Made by a program: the position numbers and the translations under genes
In this document: positions 1 through 8,960 of the stretch, one piece after another
Numbering within the stretch: the first letter of the stretch is position 1
How the letters are laid out: each line of letters starts with the position of its first letter
The notes under the pieces: model-generated
What the model was told of the DNA's origin: nothing
The model's input: only the letters and a program-made list of their open reading frames with translations
Database searches by the model: none
NCBI GenBank assembly: GCA_020634755.1
Contig: JACKBC010000041.1
Span: forward strand, 1-61,651
Length of the DNA stretch: 61,651 nt
DNA from: Caldilineaceae bacterium
GTDB taxonomy: Bacteria > Chloroflexota > Anaerolineae > Caldilineales > Caldilineaceae
Direction of reading: 5' to 3'

Positions 1-928
1 TGACAATGCCAAAGCGGTCATTCACTGCTTTGAGCACGGGCACAATGGCGTTGGTGGTGCAGCTGGCCGCAGAGATGAGTGACTCGTCTTCTGCCATGTC
101 TGCATGATTGACGCCGTAGACAATGTTTTTTATGCTGCCTTTCCCCGGCGCGGTGAGCAGCACGGTGGAGACGCCCCGGGCTTGCAAGTGCAATCCCAGC
201 CCGGCCTCATCACGCCATTTGCCGGTGTTGTCCACTACAACCGCGTTGTCGATGCCATGTTGTGTATAGTCAATTGTGTGGGGCGCATCGGCATAAATGA
301 GCTTTACATAGTTGCCATTGGCAATAAAGGCGTTATTTTCCTCATCCAATTCAATGGCTCCCTTAAATGGGCCATGAACAGAGTCGCGGCGCAGCAGGCT
401 GGTGCGTTTGTAAAGGTCATCGCTGCCGCCTTTGCGCACCACAATGGCGCGCAGCCGCAGTTTGTCTCCGCCGCCTGTGCGCTCAATCAGAATGCGCGCC
501 AGCAGGCGGCCAATGCGCCCAAAGCCATAGAGCACTACATCACGCGGGGCGGTTAGCAGCGAGCATTTGCCTTGGGCAATCTGAAACAGCTTTGCGTATA
601 AAAAGTCAACAATATCCATGTTGGCGGCAGCTTGCTGGTATTGGACCGTGAGCTTGCCCAGATCCACGCGGGCGGGCGCCAGGTCCATGGCGCTGAGCAC
701 CTGTAAGATGGGGAAGCTCTCTTGGACGGACAATTCACAACCCAAAAGGCGTTGCGCAAAGCGGTGCGCTTTGATCACGCCAATGGCCGATTCGCGCACG
801 ATTTTGCGTCCGTAAATAGAGAGAACGATCCCCTTTTCGCGATAGAGAAAGCCGATAAGCGGCAGCATGGCCTCGGCGACTTCTTCCTGTTTTTTCCATT
901 CGGCTAGATAACGATCGGATAGATGCAT
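1..928 (-). CDS. gap: Glyceraldehyde-3-phosphate dehydrogenase, N-terminally extended, 3' end cut by window
   Basis: Reading the minus strand from ATG at 928 gives an open frame of 309 codons that runs off the left edge. A Rossmann start (VVLYGFGRIGRLLARIL) appears only after about 130 residues. It is followed by the GAPDH catalytic segment SAASCTTNAIVPVLKA, with the active-site Cys present. The enzyme oxidises glyceraldehyde-3-phosphate with NAD(P) in central carbon metabolism. Classical GAPDHs start directly with the Rossmann fold and are about 335 aa, so this belongs to the longer type of about 480 aa, in which the extra N-terminal domain has no assigned role that I can name. An AAAGGG ribosome-binding site lies upstream of the chosen ATG. 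The family call is firm. The exact isoform (glycolytic or gluconeogenic) cannot be told. Confidence 0.9.
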   Translation of the reverse strand, partial: MHLSDRYLAEWKKQEEVAEAMLPLIGFLYREKGIVLSIYGRKIVRESAIGVIKAHRFAQRLLGCELSVQESFPILQVLSAMDLAPARVDLGKLTVQYQQAAANMDIVDFLYAKLFQIAQGKCSLLTAPRDVVLYGFGRIGRLLARILIERTGGGDKLRLRAIVVRKGGSDDLYKRTSLLRRDSVHGPFKGAIELDEENNAFIANGNYVKLIYADAPHTIDYTQHGIDNAVVVDNTGKWRDEAGLGLHLQARGVSTVLLTAPGKGSIKNIVYGVNHADMAEDESLISAASCTTNAIVPVLKAVNDRFGIV

Positions 929-1406
929 ACATATAACCCTTTGCAAAATAAGTACACCGCAACGGTGTTGACGAGATGGGCGTCAGTCTAATCTGTTGAA
1001 TCCGACGCTATCTCTTGCGATTGCAATCTACTGACAATAGACCCTATTGGTGATCTACTGGCGCTCCGTAAGTTGCGTTTGTATTGCGATCTACTGAGAT
1101 CACCTGGTAGTGAAAAAAGCCAGATTATAGCGCGATCGAAGAGCTGTATGTATTTCGATTGGTTGACAATAATATGATGCTGTATCGCGAGGCGGGATGT
1201 GGCCAACGTGAGGCAAATGGCGGGCGTGATGCATAGCCCGAGTGAAAGGCGTAGATGGGAAGCGTAGGGCTCCGCCGAACTATAACTCTACAGTCCGGCG
1301 GAGAGATTTGTGCGACAATCCATATCCCCAGCACTTTCGACGAAATGATGTAGGGAACGAGCTGAAGCCCCGGGGAGTTCAAGCCCAGATATGGGGTTGG
1401 ATCATT
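929..1406. other. Intergenic region with repeat R1 and end fragments
   Basis: No credible gene. It holds a full 84-bp R1 element (950-1033) and two further isolated copies of its right end (TGATCTACTG near 1051-1060 and TTGCGATCTACTG at 1084-1096). An R2-like end, GGCGCTCCGTAAGTTGCG, lies at about 1060-1077. The rest (1100-1406) shows nothing I recognise. The gap separates two minus-strand genes, so it should carry the promoter for the GAPDH gene and the 3' end of the metalloprotease transcript. Confidence 0.6.
950..1033 (+). repeat. R1 element, copy A (84 bp)
   Basis: Begins AAGTACACCGCAAC and ends TTGCAATCTACTG. The ends are imperfect inverted repeats of each other (consensus CAGTAsAyCGCAAC). 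The core includes GGCGTCAGTCT and GAATCCGACGC, shared with copies at 11517-11601 and 50878-50961 and more weakly at 21447-21530. No coding capacity. It lies 22 bp upstream of the GAPDH start codon. Confidence 0.8.
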
Positions 1407-4400
1407 TTACTTGGCAAGGCACATAGTCGTATCTCCCGCGGCGCCGCCACAGACCAGCGCGGCCGGTGACCACATGACGGAATAGGGCTCTGCGGCAGCC
1501 TCCGTGCGCTCAGCTTGCATCGGCAACTGCTGGCTGACGACCACGCCATTTTGATATTGAATGGTCAGCACAGGTGGAAAATCTGTCAATGAACTGGCCA
1601 CAAATTCGCGATAGGATTCATCACGATTGGCCGCGCCCACCTCTTTCAATAGCAGCCCCATATTGGGAATCTGCCCGTTGATCCACCCCTGCACCACGCC
1701 CGTCACATCATAGGTAAATTGCTGATCGCTGCTGTGCGGTATGTTGAGACGGCCCAATTCCTCGGCCACAGCCGGCTGTGTATTCCAGGTAACATTACAA
1801 GCCAGCCAGGGGGCATTGACGCGATAGAGGCCAATGGCGCGCGTGCTGGTCGGTCTATCCAACGAGCCAATCAAATAGAGAGAAAGCTGCGCCCCTTGAA
1901 TAATCGTTCGTTGCGGAATATCGGCCACGTTAAACTTGATCAGGCTGGCGTACCGATTACCGGCCACCATAGTCAGGGCATGGCAGTAGTTGGCATCCGG
2001 CGCTGTTAGATCGATCGCCGTCTCTTCCACTGTGTAAATTTCAGCGGGCAGCTTAATCGGCTCTTGCTTCAACACAACGGGCAGATGGACAAGCCGGTCG
2101 TCACGCACGGCAATACGCACCGAAGCCGTAGTGGCCAAATTCCCCGTGTCGGAAATGAGCACCGACACGGTGGGAGAACCGGTAAAGCCTTGCTGGGGCG
2201 CAATGTTGAGATAGCGGTTGTCATCCAGCGAAACGCCGGCGCTGATGGGCGTTGTGCTGGCCAGTGTGTAGGTCAGCACTTCAGCGGGATCTTGCATATC
2301 AATGGCATAGGACCAAAGGTCAATCTGCCCAGTGCTTTGGCCGTTTTGTTGCAATGTTTGGCGCGGAATGGCGGCCACATATGGCGCTGTATTGCCGGCG
2401 GCACAGGTGTAAAATTGCACATCGTCCACAAACCAGCCCCAATGACCAACCCCAATATCCGTGCCTACGCGGAAGCGAAAACGCACACTTTTTTGGGCTA
2501 ACGTGCTCAGATCTAGCTTGCTGAGCAGAAAACCGCGGCTGCTGTCTACAAAGGCTTGGCGACCGCCCAGGGGATTTTCGGTCGTGGTGATGATCTGGTC
2601 AACGTAGCCATTGGTGCTGAACAGCGTGCGCGCATCCTGCCAGGAAGCGCCATTATCCGTGCTGTACTCCACCACGCCACCATCATAATAGCTAGGTCCA
2701 TCACCAAGCCGTTCGCTCCCCGTCTCAAAATCCCACATGTGGCGGAAGGCCAGCCAAGCGTTGGCCGGCAGCGCCATGCTGCGCGTCATGGCGATGACCG
2801 AGTCGGATTTTTCGTCGTGGTCGTCACCCCACAGGCTTTGCAGGCCGCTGGCGGCATTGCGCACGTTGACCTTGGAAGGAGCGTCGTTGTCGGTGGAGGG
2901 GTAGAACCAATTGCTGCGCCCCACAATGGATTGCGCCCGCCAATTGCCGCTGTCCAGATGTTCCATGTCGTCCCAAAAGAGCAGCTGGGCCGATTGACCT
3001 GTTGGGCAGAGCGGCTGTTCGACGGGCGGATTGCACTGTCCCAGCTTCATTTCGACGGCCTCAACCACATCGGCCACGGTCTGCTGTTCAGCGGTGCTAA
3101 AGTTGAGACTGATGCTGGCCTGTATCAGCGCGTCGGCTAGATCCATGTAGCTGCTGCTGGAAGTGAGGTGATTGGTCAGCGCTTCATAATAAAGTTGGGC
3201 CGTTTTGGCCAGCCCCATGCCGGTGATGGTGTGGCCATTAAACGCACCGCCATCGACCAGCAAAAAAGCCGCCTTATTGTTGACGCCAGAATTGGTATGT
3301 ACGCCGCCCTGGTCGGACTCGTCACAGGCGTAATTGGCGCTCAACATGCGGTCTGGGTCATCGTAAATCGGCGGGTTGGCCATATTGCGGATGGCGCCGC
3401 TGCTGGTATTTTCGCCCATCTGCCATTTGACTGCCGGCGCATCATTGCCGGCGCCATTGGTTTGGTCAATAAACTCGCCAAATAGATCGGCCAGCGATTC
3501 ATTAATGGCGCCACTCTGATAGGAGTAAAACAGGTTTGCCGTATGTTCAATCAGCGCGTGCGATAATTCATGGGCCACCACATCATCCGCGGCCGCATAG
3601 CTTTCGCCAAAGACTAGTTGCTGACCATCCCAAAATGCGTTGTTGTAGGGACAATTTTCCGTAAAACAGACGCGCACAACGCCCACCAATGGCGCGCCCG
3701 CGTTATCGTATGAATCACGGCCAAAACGGGATTGCAGAAAATCGTAAAAGTCGCCCATATAGTCATAGACCAAATCGACATCGGCAATGCCGGCGGCCGG
3801 TCGATTTTCTGTGCGTATGGGGGTAATGCCGGGCAGCCCCAACGTGGTGTTGTTGGCATGGTCGTAGACCACGCGGTTTTTGTATTCCATGCTCAACGGC
3901 GCCTGAAAGAGAATGAGGCCGCTGTGGGCATCCACCAGCACCCATTCGTTGACGCGCCGCGTCTCGTCATGCACCGTGACGCGCCAGACCAGCTGGTTGA
4001 CGTTGGGTAACCGGTCATCCAGCAGCACAGGGTTGTAAAGCCACAATTCGGCGGCGGATGTCGTCAAGGCGGAGGCGTCCATTTGGGCATGTTTGGCCGT
4101 GCTTTGTAGAACCACGATCTGTGCATCTGCATCAGAAATGGTCGGTGAGGTGTCAACCTGCTGCTCCGGGGCCAGTTCCCCATTGGCAGAGAGCACGCTG
4201 GCGCCGCGATTGTGCACAATCAGCTCACCGCCAATCACCGGGATCTGGTTATATGTTTGTTGAAAGCGCGTCACCGTGCGCCCGTCTGCCAAGGCAGATG
4301 CTCGCCGCACGGTCAGATCGCGTCGCGGGTTCTGAACGCCAAAGGCCGCGCCATATTGCGCTAGAAATGCGTATGCAATTTCTGTAGCTGACTGGGTAGC

Positions 4401-4619
4401 CGCCGCCGCAACTTGATATTCTTGGCCGGCGGCAAAGCGCATAAAGCTCACTTGGCCAGTGCCCGGGTGATAGGTTACATAAGGCGCATCGGGTGAGTCG
4501 GTCTGTTGTATAGGGGCCAATAGGGCTGGCTCTGTACGCGCCAGGACTGGAGGGGGCAAGAGTGAGAACAAGAGGGCCAAAATGAGCGCAAACGGGGCAA
4601 AATTCCGGTGTGGCGACAT
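1407..4619 (-). CDS. Secreted M4 (thermolysin-like) metalloprotease with DNRLRE-type C-terminal domain
   Basis: A 1070-aa protein. The start is set at ATG 4619 because AAAGGAG sits just upstream. The frame is open 30 codons further, but that part is read through a hairpin repeat (4667-4710). A hydrophobic signal peptide (FALILALLFSLLPPPVLA) is followed by an FTP/PepSY-like propeptide. The M4 catalytic domain has HELSH at residues 350-354 and the second zinc motif GAINESLADLFGE. A jelly-roll segment resembling that after M6 peptidases follows, ending GHWGWFVDDVQFYTC. Next come a cadherin-like stretch, then VHLPVVLK, then a DNRLRE/CBM96-like domain with YDVTGVVQGWINGQ. It should act outside the cell on proteins. 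The domain order is inferred from motifs; the peptidase call is firm. Confidence 0.93.
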   Translation of the reverse strand: MSPHRNFAPFALILALLFSLLPPPVLARTEPALLAPIQQTDSPDAPYVTYHPGTGQVSFMRFAAGQEYQVAAAATQSATEIAYAFLAQYGAAFGVQNPRRDLTVRRASALADGRTVTRFQQTYNQIPVIGGELIVHNRGASVLSANGELAPEQQVDTSPTISDADAQIVVLQSTAKHAQMDASALTTSAAELWLYNPVLLDDRLPNVNQLVWRVTVHDETRRVNEWVLVDAHSGLILFQAPLSMEYKNRVVYDHANNTTLGLPGITPIRTENRPAAGIADVDLVYDYMGDFYDFLQSRFGRDSYDNAGAPLVGVVRVCFTENCPYNNAFWDGQQLVFGESYAAADDVVAHELSHALIEHTANLFYSYQSGAINESLADLFGEFIDQTNGAGNDAPAVKWQMGENTSSGAIRNMANPPIYDDPDRMLSANYACDESDQGGVHTNSGVNNKAAFLLVDGGAFNGHTITGMGLAKTAQLYYEALTNHLTSSSSYMDLADALIQASISLNFSTAEQQTVADVVEAVEMKLGQCNPPVEQPLCPTGQSAQLLFWDDMEHLDSGNWRAQSIVGRSNWFYPSTDNDAPSKVNVRNAASGLQSLWGDDHDEKSDSVIAMTRSMALPANAWLAFRHMWDFETGSERLGDGPSYYDGGVVEYSTDNGASWQDARTLFSTNGYVDQIITTTENPLGGRQAFVDSSRGFLLSKLDLSTLAQKSVRFRFRVGTDIGVGHWGWFVDDVQFYTCAAGNTAPYVAAIPRQTLQQNGQSTGQIDLWSYAIDMQDPAEVLTYTLASTTPISAGVSLDDNRYLNIAPQQGFTGSPTVSVLISDTGNLATTASVRIAVRDDRLVHLPVVLKQEPIKLPAEIYTVEETAIDLTAPDANYCHALTMVAGNRYASLIKFNVADIPQRTIIQGAQLSLYLIGSLDRPTSTRAIGLYRVNAPWLACNVTWNTQPAVAEELGRLNIPHSSDQQFTYDVTGVVQGWINGQIPNMGLLLKEVGAANRDESYREFVASSLTDFPPVLTIQYQNGVVVSQQLPMQAERTEAAAEPYSVMWSPAALVCGGAAGDTTMCLAK

Positions 4620-4666
4620 GGGGGAAACTCCTTTATTGTATGGATTGCGTTGTGAATAATAGAAAA

Positions 4667-4710
4667 CTTGAATAATGGCCATTGTGCAGCGCACAGAGCC
4701 GTTATTCAAG
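4667..4710. repeat. Hairpin element (R4 family)
   Basis: CTTGAATAA...TTATTCAAG inverted repeat with an inner GTGC-agc-GCAC stem, near-perfect over 44 bp. It is related to the tandem hairpins at 11612-11713 (shared GGC..TTGTGC..GCACAGAGCC). It lies just upstream of the metalloprotease ribosome-binding site and adds a spurious N-terminal extension to that reading frame. Confidence 0.75.
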
Positions 4711-4749
4711 TCCGATCAAGATTGGGTTCAGGATGTATGGGGTAAAGTT

Positions 4750-5718
4750 TTAAGGGCTGTGGGCGGGTAATACCTCACGCACGACGTAGATGGGCTTTTT
4801 CTGGCTTTCGTGATAGGTGCGAATGATCATTTCGGCAATCAACCCCATGGTGACAAGCTGCACGCCAACCATGATCAGCAGTGCGGCCAACAGCAGCAGC
4901 GGGCGTCCGCCAATATCCTGCCCTTCGGCAATTTTGACAAAAGTCAGATAGAGCCCGGTTAACAGGCCCAAGCCAAAAAAAGCCAGCCCCACGCCGCCAA
5001 ATACATGGAGCGGGCGCGTCGAGTAGCTGCCCAAAAACCAGACCGTGATGAGATCGAGCACGACGCGCACGGTGCGCCCAATGCCATATTTGGATGAGCC
5101 AAACTGGCGGGCGCGATGATTCACCGGCACTTCGGTCACGCGCCCGCCAATCTGTGCAGCCAGCGCCGGCATAAAGCGGTGCAGTTCACCATAGAGCCGC
5201 ACCTCTTTCAGAATATCCCCGCGATAGGCCTTGAGCGAACAGCCGTAATCGTGCAGTCGCACATCGGTCACGTTAGAAATGAGCCGATTGGCCAACACCG
5301 AAGGCAAGCGCCTGTCCAGCAGCCGATCCTGCCGGTCTTTGCGCCAGCCGCTTACAATATCAAAACCGGCGTCGATCTGCGCCATCAGCTTAGGAATATC
5401 GGCCGGATCATTTTGCAGATCGGCGTCCATGGTAATCACCACATCGCCGCGGGCATGATCAAAACCGGCCGCAAAGGCGGCGGTCTGGCCAAAGTTACGC
5501 CGCAAGCGGATCACGCTCAGGCGACTGTCCCGTTGCGCCAAATCGGCCAGCAGCTCATAGCTGCGGTCGCGCGAACCATCATCCACAATGATAATTTCGT
5601 ATGGATGACCATATGACTCCAGCGCCGCGGTCAGGCTTTGGTGGAGTGCAGGGATGCTCTCTTCCTCGTTATAGAGTGGAATGACAACCGAAATGTCGGG
5701 TTGGTCAAATTGTTGCAT
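4750..5718 (-). CDS. GT2-family polyprenyl-phosphate glycosyltransferase (DPM1/GtrB/ArnC-like)
   Basis: 322 aa. The N-terminal GT-A domain has the family start ISVVIPLYNEEESIPAL, a metal-binding MDADLQNDPADIP segment and the acceptor-loop sequence RARQFGSSKYG. Two transmembrane helices follow near residues 235-255 and 270-295 (FFGLGLLTGLYLTF; LLLLAALLIMVGVQLV). Enzymes of this type move a sugar from an NDP-sugar to undecaprenyl or dolichyl phosphate on the inner membrane face, for glycan or lipid modification. The donor sugar cannot be told. It follows the metalloprotease gene's upstream region on the same strand. A divergent or operonic partner is not evident. Confidence 0.9.
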   Translation of the reverse strand: MQQFDQPDISVVIPLYNEEESIPALHQSLTAALESYGHPYEIIIVDDGSRDRSYELLADLAQRDSRLSVIRLRRNFGQTAAFAAGFDHARGDVVITMDADLQNDPADIPKLMAQIDAGFDIVSGWRKDRQDRLLDRRLPSVLANRLISNVTDVRLHDYGCSLKAYRGDILKEVRLYGELHRFMPALAAQIGGRVTEVPVNHRARQFGSSKYGIGRTVRVVLDLITVWFLGSYSTRPLHVFGGVGLAFFGLGLLTGLYLTFVKIAEGQDIGGRPLLLLAALLIMVGVQLVTMGLIAEMIIRTYHESQKKPIYVVREVLPAHSP

Positions 5719-5742
5719 TGTATGTCAGTATATTCATGAATT

Positions 5743-7167
5743 TCAGGCTGCGCTCACGGCAACGGCCGGTCTCTGTTGACCAAACTGGGTCGCTTTTTCA
5801 AAAGCGCGCGCCAGTTGCAAAACGCCAAAATCGTCTTGATGGCGGCCCACAATTTGTACGCCCACGGGCAGCCCTTCCGGCGTAAAGCCGCACGGCACAG
5901 AGATGGCGGGCAGCCCCAAGGTGGAGATAAAGTAGCAGCTTTTCATCCAGTCGATGTACGTCTCCATCTGCACACCATTGATCTCGGTGATGTACTCTTG
6001 CGTAATGTCAAAGGGCGGCACTTGGCTCACTGGCAGAATCAGATATTCATATGTGTCCATAAATTCGCGCACGCGGTGATAGAGCGCCGTGCGCTTGACT
6101 TCCGCCTGCCCCAGTTGGGGGCCGGTCAGCCGTTGGCCCGCCTCCACGTTCCATATGACCGTCTCTTTAAAGTGATCGCGATGTTTTTCCAGCAAGGGGC
6201 CATAGCTCAGCGCAAAGCTCCACGCCCGCCATACTTTGAAGACTTCATCGGCGTCGCTGAAATCGGGTTCGGCTTCTTCCACAATGCAGCCCAAATCGGC
6301 AAAGACATGGCGTTGCCCATCAAGCACAGCCGTGACGCGCGCATCCACCGGGAAGCTGGCCAGGTCCTGGCTCCAGGCAATTTTGACGCCGCCAAAGTCG
6401 CGGTCCAGCGAATGGCGGAAGCGTTCACCCGGCTCGGCAATGGCAATGGGCGAACGTGCGTCTGGGCCGGCCATTGCGCTTAGCAAGAGCGCCACATCTT
6501 CCACCGTGCGCGCCATGGGGCCTTTGACCGGAATGGAAAACCAGCCCAGGGCCGAGGGCCAGCTTGGCACGCGGCCCGGCGAGACGCGGAAGCCAACCAC
6601 GTTGCAAAAGTTGGCCGGGTTGCGCAGCGAGCCGCCCATATCGCTGCCGTCGGCAATGGGGATCAAGCCGCAGGCCAGCGCCACGGCGGCGCCGCCGCTG
6701 CTGCCGCCACAGGTTTTGGTCAAGTCATACGGGTTATGCGTTGCGCCAAAAACCTCATTGAAAGTCTGCGATCCGGCGCCAAATTCAGGCGTGTTGGTCT
6801 TGCCAATGGTAATGGCCCCGGCCTCATGCAGCCGCTCCACAATCAGGGCATCCACCTCGGGCACAAAGTCTTTAAAGAGCGGTGACCCATATGTGGTACG
6901 AATGCCTTTCGTCTCAACCAGATCTTTGTGCGCCACGGGCAGCCCATGCAGCGGACCGACATCCTGGCCGCGCGCCAGGGCCTCATCGGCAGCGGCAGCG
7001 GCTTGCATAGCGCGCTCCGGCAGCAGGGTGACAATGGCATTGACGGCCGGATTCACGCGCTCAATCTGCTGGAGATGGGCTTCCATTACTTGGCGCGCGG
7101 AAAGCTCTTTGCTGCGGATTAGACTGGCCAGTTCGGTGGCGGTTTTGAAACAGAGGTCATCGTTCAT
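5743..7167 (-). CDS. Amidase signature family enzyme
   Basis: 474 aa from ATG 7167. This start is preferred because GGAAGGGA lies 8-15 bp upstream, whereas the longer frame to 7224 reads through that site. The catalytic Ser-cisSer-Lys triad elements are visible: VAHKDLVETKG (Lys), TCGGSSGGAAVALACG (cis-Ser) and DGSDMGGSLRNPANFC (nucleophile Ser). The C-terminal GLPAISVPCGFTPEGLPVG is typical of amidase and GatA relatives. It hydrolyses an amide of unknown identity. A GatA role is less likely, because no gatB or gatC is present and GatA usually has a somewhat different C-terminus. It lies upstream (in transcription order) of the glycosyltransferase with 24 bp between them, so they may be co-transcribed. 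Confidence 0.92.
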   Translation of the reverse strand: MNDDLCFKTATELASLIRSKELSARQVMEAHLQQIERVNPAVNAIVTLLPERAMQAAAAADEALARGQDVGPLHGLPVAHKDLVETKGIRTTYGSPLFKDFVPEVDALIVERLHEAGAITIGKTNTPEFGAGSQTFNEVFGATHNPYDLTKTCGGSSGGAAVALACGLIPIADGSDMGGSLRNPANFCNVVGFRVSPGRVPSWPSALGWFSIPVKGPMARTVEDVALLLSAMAGPDARSPIAIAEPGERFRHSLDRDFGGVKIAWSQDLASFPVDARVTAVLDGQRHVFADLGCIVEEAEPDFSDADEVFKVWRAWSFALSYGPLLEKHRDHFKETVIWNVEAGQRLTGPQLGQAEVKRTALYHRVREFMDTYEYLILPVSQVPPFDITQEYITEINGVQMETYIDWMKSCYFISTLGLPAISVPCGFTPEGLPVGVQIVGRHQDDFGVLQLARAFEKATQFGQQRPAVAVSAA

Positions 7168-7492
7168 TGCATGTTCCCTTCCGTGAGCATTGCCATTGGC
7201 GGCGTCCAGCCCCAGTCTGCGCACAATGGGTTGGATTTACGCAAGCCTGGAATCAGCTAGGCACAACCACCATCATACAAGTTGTGAATGATTTGCTTAT
7301 AGCGTAGTGCATTTAAGATTCTTGTGCAAACTGCACAGGCTAATGGGTGGCGAAATTGCACAATCTGACGATGGTGTCCATAGGGGGAAATTAGATAGAA
7401 TGGTACACTGGCGTATTATGATTTGCAATAGTAACCATGTTACTTTGTATGTTATATTATCTTCAGCTTCAAAGAGGAAGGATGCTCGGTAG
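7168..7492. other. Divergent intergenic region upstream of glnA
   Basis: Lies between the divergent amidase and glutamine synthetase genes. It contains a lone R2-type end (GATTTACGCAAGCCTGG, about 7234-7250) and the glnA upstream palindrome described separately. The remaining DNA is AT-rich with no supported gene. Confidence 0.55.
7430..7444. promoter_or_regulatory. Candidate operator upstream of glnA
   Basis: A perfect 6-3-6 inverted repeat AGTAAC-cat-GTTACT lies 48 bp before the glnA start, near an AT-rich TTATATTAT stretch (7452-7460) that could be a -10 region. Its position suggests a nitrogen-control site. The regulator is unknown and the assignment is inference. Confidence 0.35.
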
Positions 7493-8839
7493 ATGACGAT
7501 TCAGCATAGACCTGAACAGTTGGAGCGAGTGAATGAAATCATTCAACGCAATGACATTCGCTTTGTCCGCTTACAATTCAGCGATATTATCGGCGTGAGT
7601 AAACAGGTGACCATCCCCATTGAGTATTGGGGACGTGCCGTTGAAGTGGGTATTTGGTTTGATGGCAGCTCTGTAGAAGGGTTTGCCCGCATTGCCGAAA
7701 GCGACATGTATTTGATCCCCGATCTGGACACCTTTTTTGCCATTCCGTGGGAGCTGGAACTTTCTACGGCTCAGGTCACATGCGATGTGTTTACGCCAGA
7801 AGGCGAGCCATTTCAGGGCGACCCGCGCTTTATCCTCAAGCGACAAATGGAGCGCGCTGCCCACATGGGCTTTGACTATCGGGTTGGGCCAGAGCTGGAG
7901 TTTTTCCTCTTTAAGCCACATGCGGATGGTCAACTGCTGCCCTTGCAGCCCCATGACAAAGCGGGCTATTTTGATGTGAGCACCGACCTGGCGTTGAGTA
8001 CGCGTCGCCAGATGGTGGATGCGCTACAATCTCAGGGCATTGGCGTCAATGCCGCTCATCACGAGGTGGCCTACGGTCAGAGCGAGATCGACATTGAGTA
8101 CGATTCGGCCGTGGTCACGGCGGATAATGTGATCACCATGCGGCTGACGCTAAAGGCCATTGCCCAGAAAAATGGTCTGCACTGTAGCTTTATGCCCAAG
8201 CCCATTGCCGGCATCAACGGTTCTGGAATGCACGTGCACCAGAGCTTGTGGCACATTAACTCAGACGAAACAGCCATGTACGACGCCCATAACGAATATG
8301 GGCTCAGCCAGACCGCGCTGCAATTTGTGGCGGGCCAGCTGCATCACGCCAAAGCGCTGTCGCCCATTGTGGCGCCGCTGGTAAATAGTTATAAACGGCT
8401 TGTACCTGGCTATGAAGCGCCAGTCTATCTTTCCTGGGGACGCACGAATCGCAGTGCCCTCATCCGCATTCCGCGCATTATTCCACAGCGGCATCAGGCC
8501 ACGCGCTGCGAATTGCGCTGCCCGGACCCCAGCGCCAATCCGTATCTGGCTTTTGCCGTCATGCTGGCCGCGGGTCTGGACGGCATTGAAAATGGCATGA
8601 CGCCACCACTGCCCATGGAAGAGGATCTATACCAGTTTGACAGCGCACGCTCTAATCTGGAGGTGTTGCCGGGCGATCTAGGAGCCGCGCTGGAAGCATT
8701 AATGCATGACGAGACCATTCAGAATGCGCTGGGACAGCACGTTTTTGAGCGGTATGTGGAAGCCAAACGGCTGGAGTGGAACGATTACCGGGTCTATGTG
8801 AGCAGTTGGGAGCTGGATCGTTATTTGGGCGTATTTTAG
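7493..8839 (+). CDS. glnA: Glutamine synthetase, type I
   Basis: 448 aa, the usual length of the Bacillus-type (GSI-alpha) enzyme. It makes glutamine from glutamate, ammonia and ATP in the cytoplasm. Motifs: FDGSSVEGF (residues 56-64), EFFLF metal-binding strand, NGSGMHVHQS (about 242-251, ATP/metal site) and RIPRIIPQ. PPLPMEEDLYQF (Tyr near 378) aligns with the region of the adenylylated Tyr of GSI-beta. The GSI-beta 25-residue insertion does not appear to fit in this length, so regulation is more likely by feedback or a repressor than by adenylylation. The start is preceded by AGAGGAAGG. Confidence 0.96.
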   Translation: MTIQHRPEQLERVNEIIQRNDIRFVRLQFSDIIGVSKQVTIPIEYWGRAVEVGIWFDGSSVEGFARIAESDMYLIPDLDTFFAIPWELELSTAQVTCDVFTPEGEPFQGDPRFILKRQMERAAHMGFDYRVGPELEFFLFKPHADGQLLPLQPHDKAGYFDVSTDLALSTRRQMVDALQSQGIGVNAAHHEVAYGQSEIDIEYDSAVVTADNVITMRLTLKAIAQKNGLHCSFMPKPIAGINGSGMHVHQSLWHINSDETAMYDAHNEYGLSQTALQFVAGQLHHAKALSPIVAPLVNSYKRLVPGYEAPVYLSWGRTNRSALIRIPRIIPQRHQATRCELRCPDPSANPYLAFAVMLAAGLDGIENGMTPPLPMEEDLYQFDSARSNLEVLPGDLGAALEALMHDETIQNALGQHVFERYVEAKRLEWNDYRVYVSSWELDRYLGVF

Positions 8840-8868
8840 CCGCGTATTTTGCTCGTTCTTCATATTTA

Positions 8869-8946
8869 GGACGTACGCACGCCTAGCGTAAAATCTCAGG
8901 TTGGCCCTGCTGCTCTCTCCTGGCAAATCACGGGCGCTGCGTAAGT
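8869..8946. repeat. R2 element (about 78 bp)
   Basis: Starts GGACGTACGCACGCC and ends GGCGCTGCGTAAGTT, an imperfect inverted-repeat pair matching other R2 ends (consensus ACTTACGCARGCC). It lies between the convergent glnA and nagA genes. No coding capacity. Confidence 0.65.
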
Positions 8947-8960
8947 TATGACATGGTTCT

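Noticed and set aside
1125..1382. Small frames in 929-1406 (e.g. minus 1382-1125, 85 codons)
   Set aside because: No ribosome-binding site; composition unlike nearby genes. Part of the repeat-bearing spacer.
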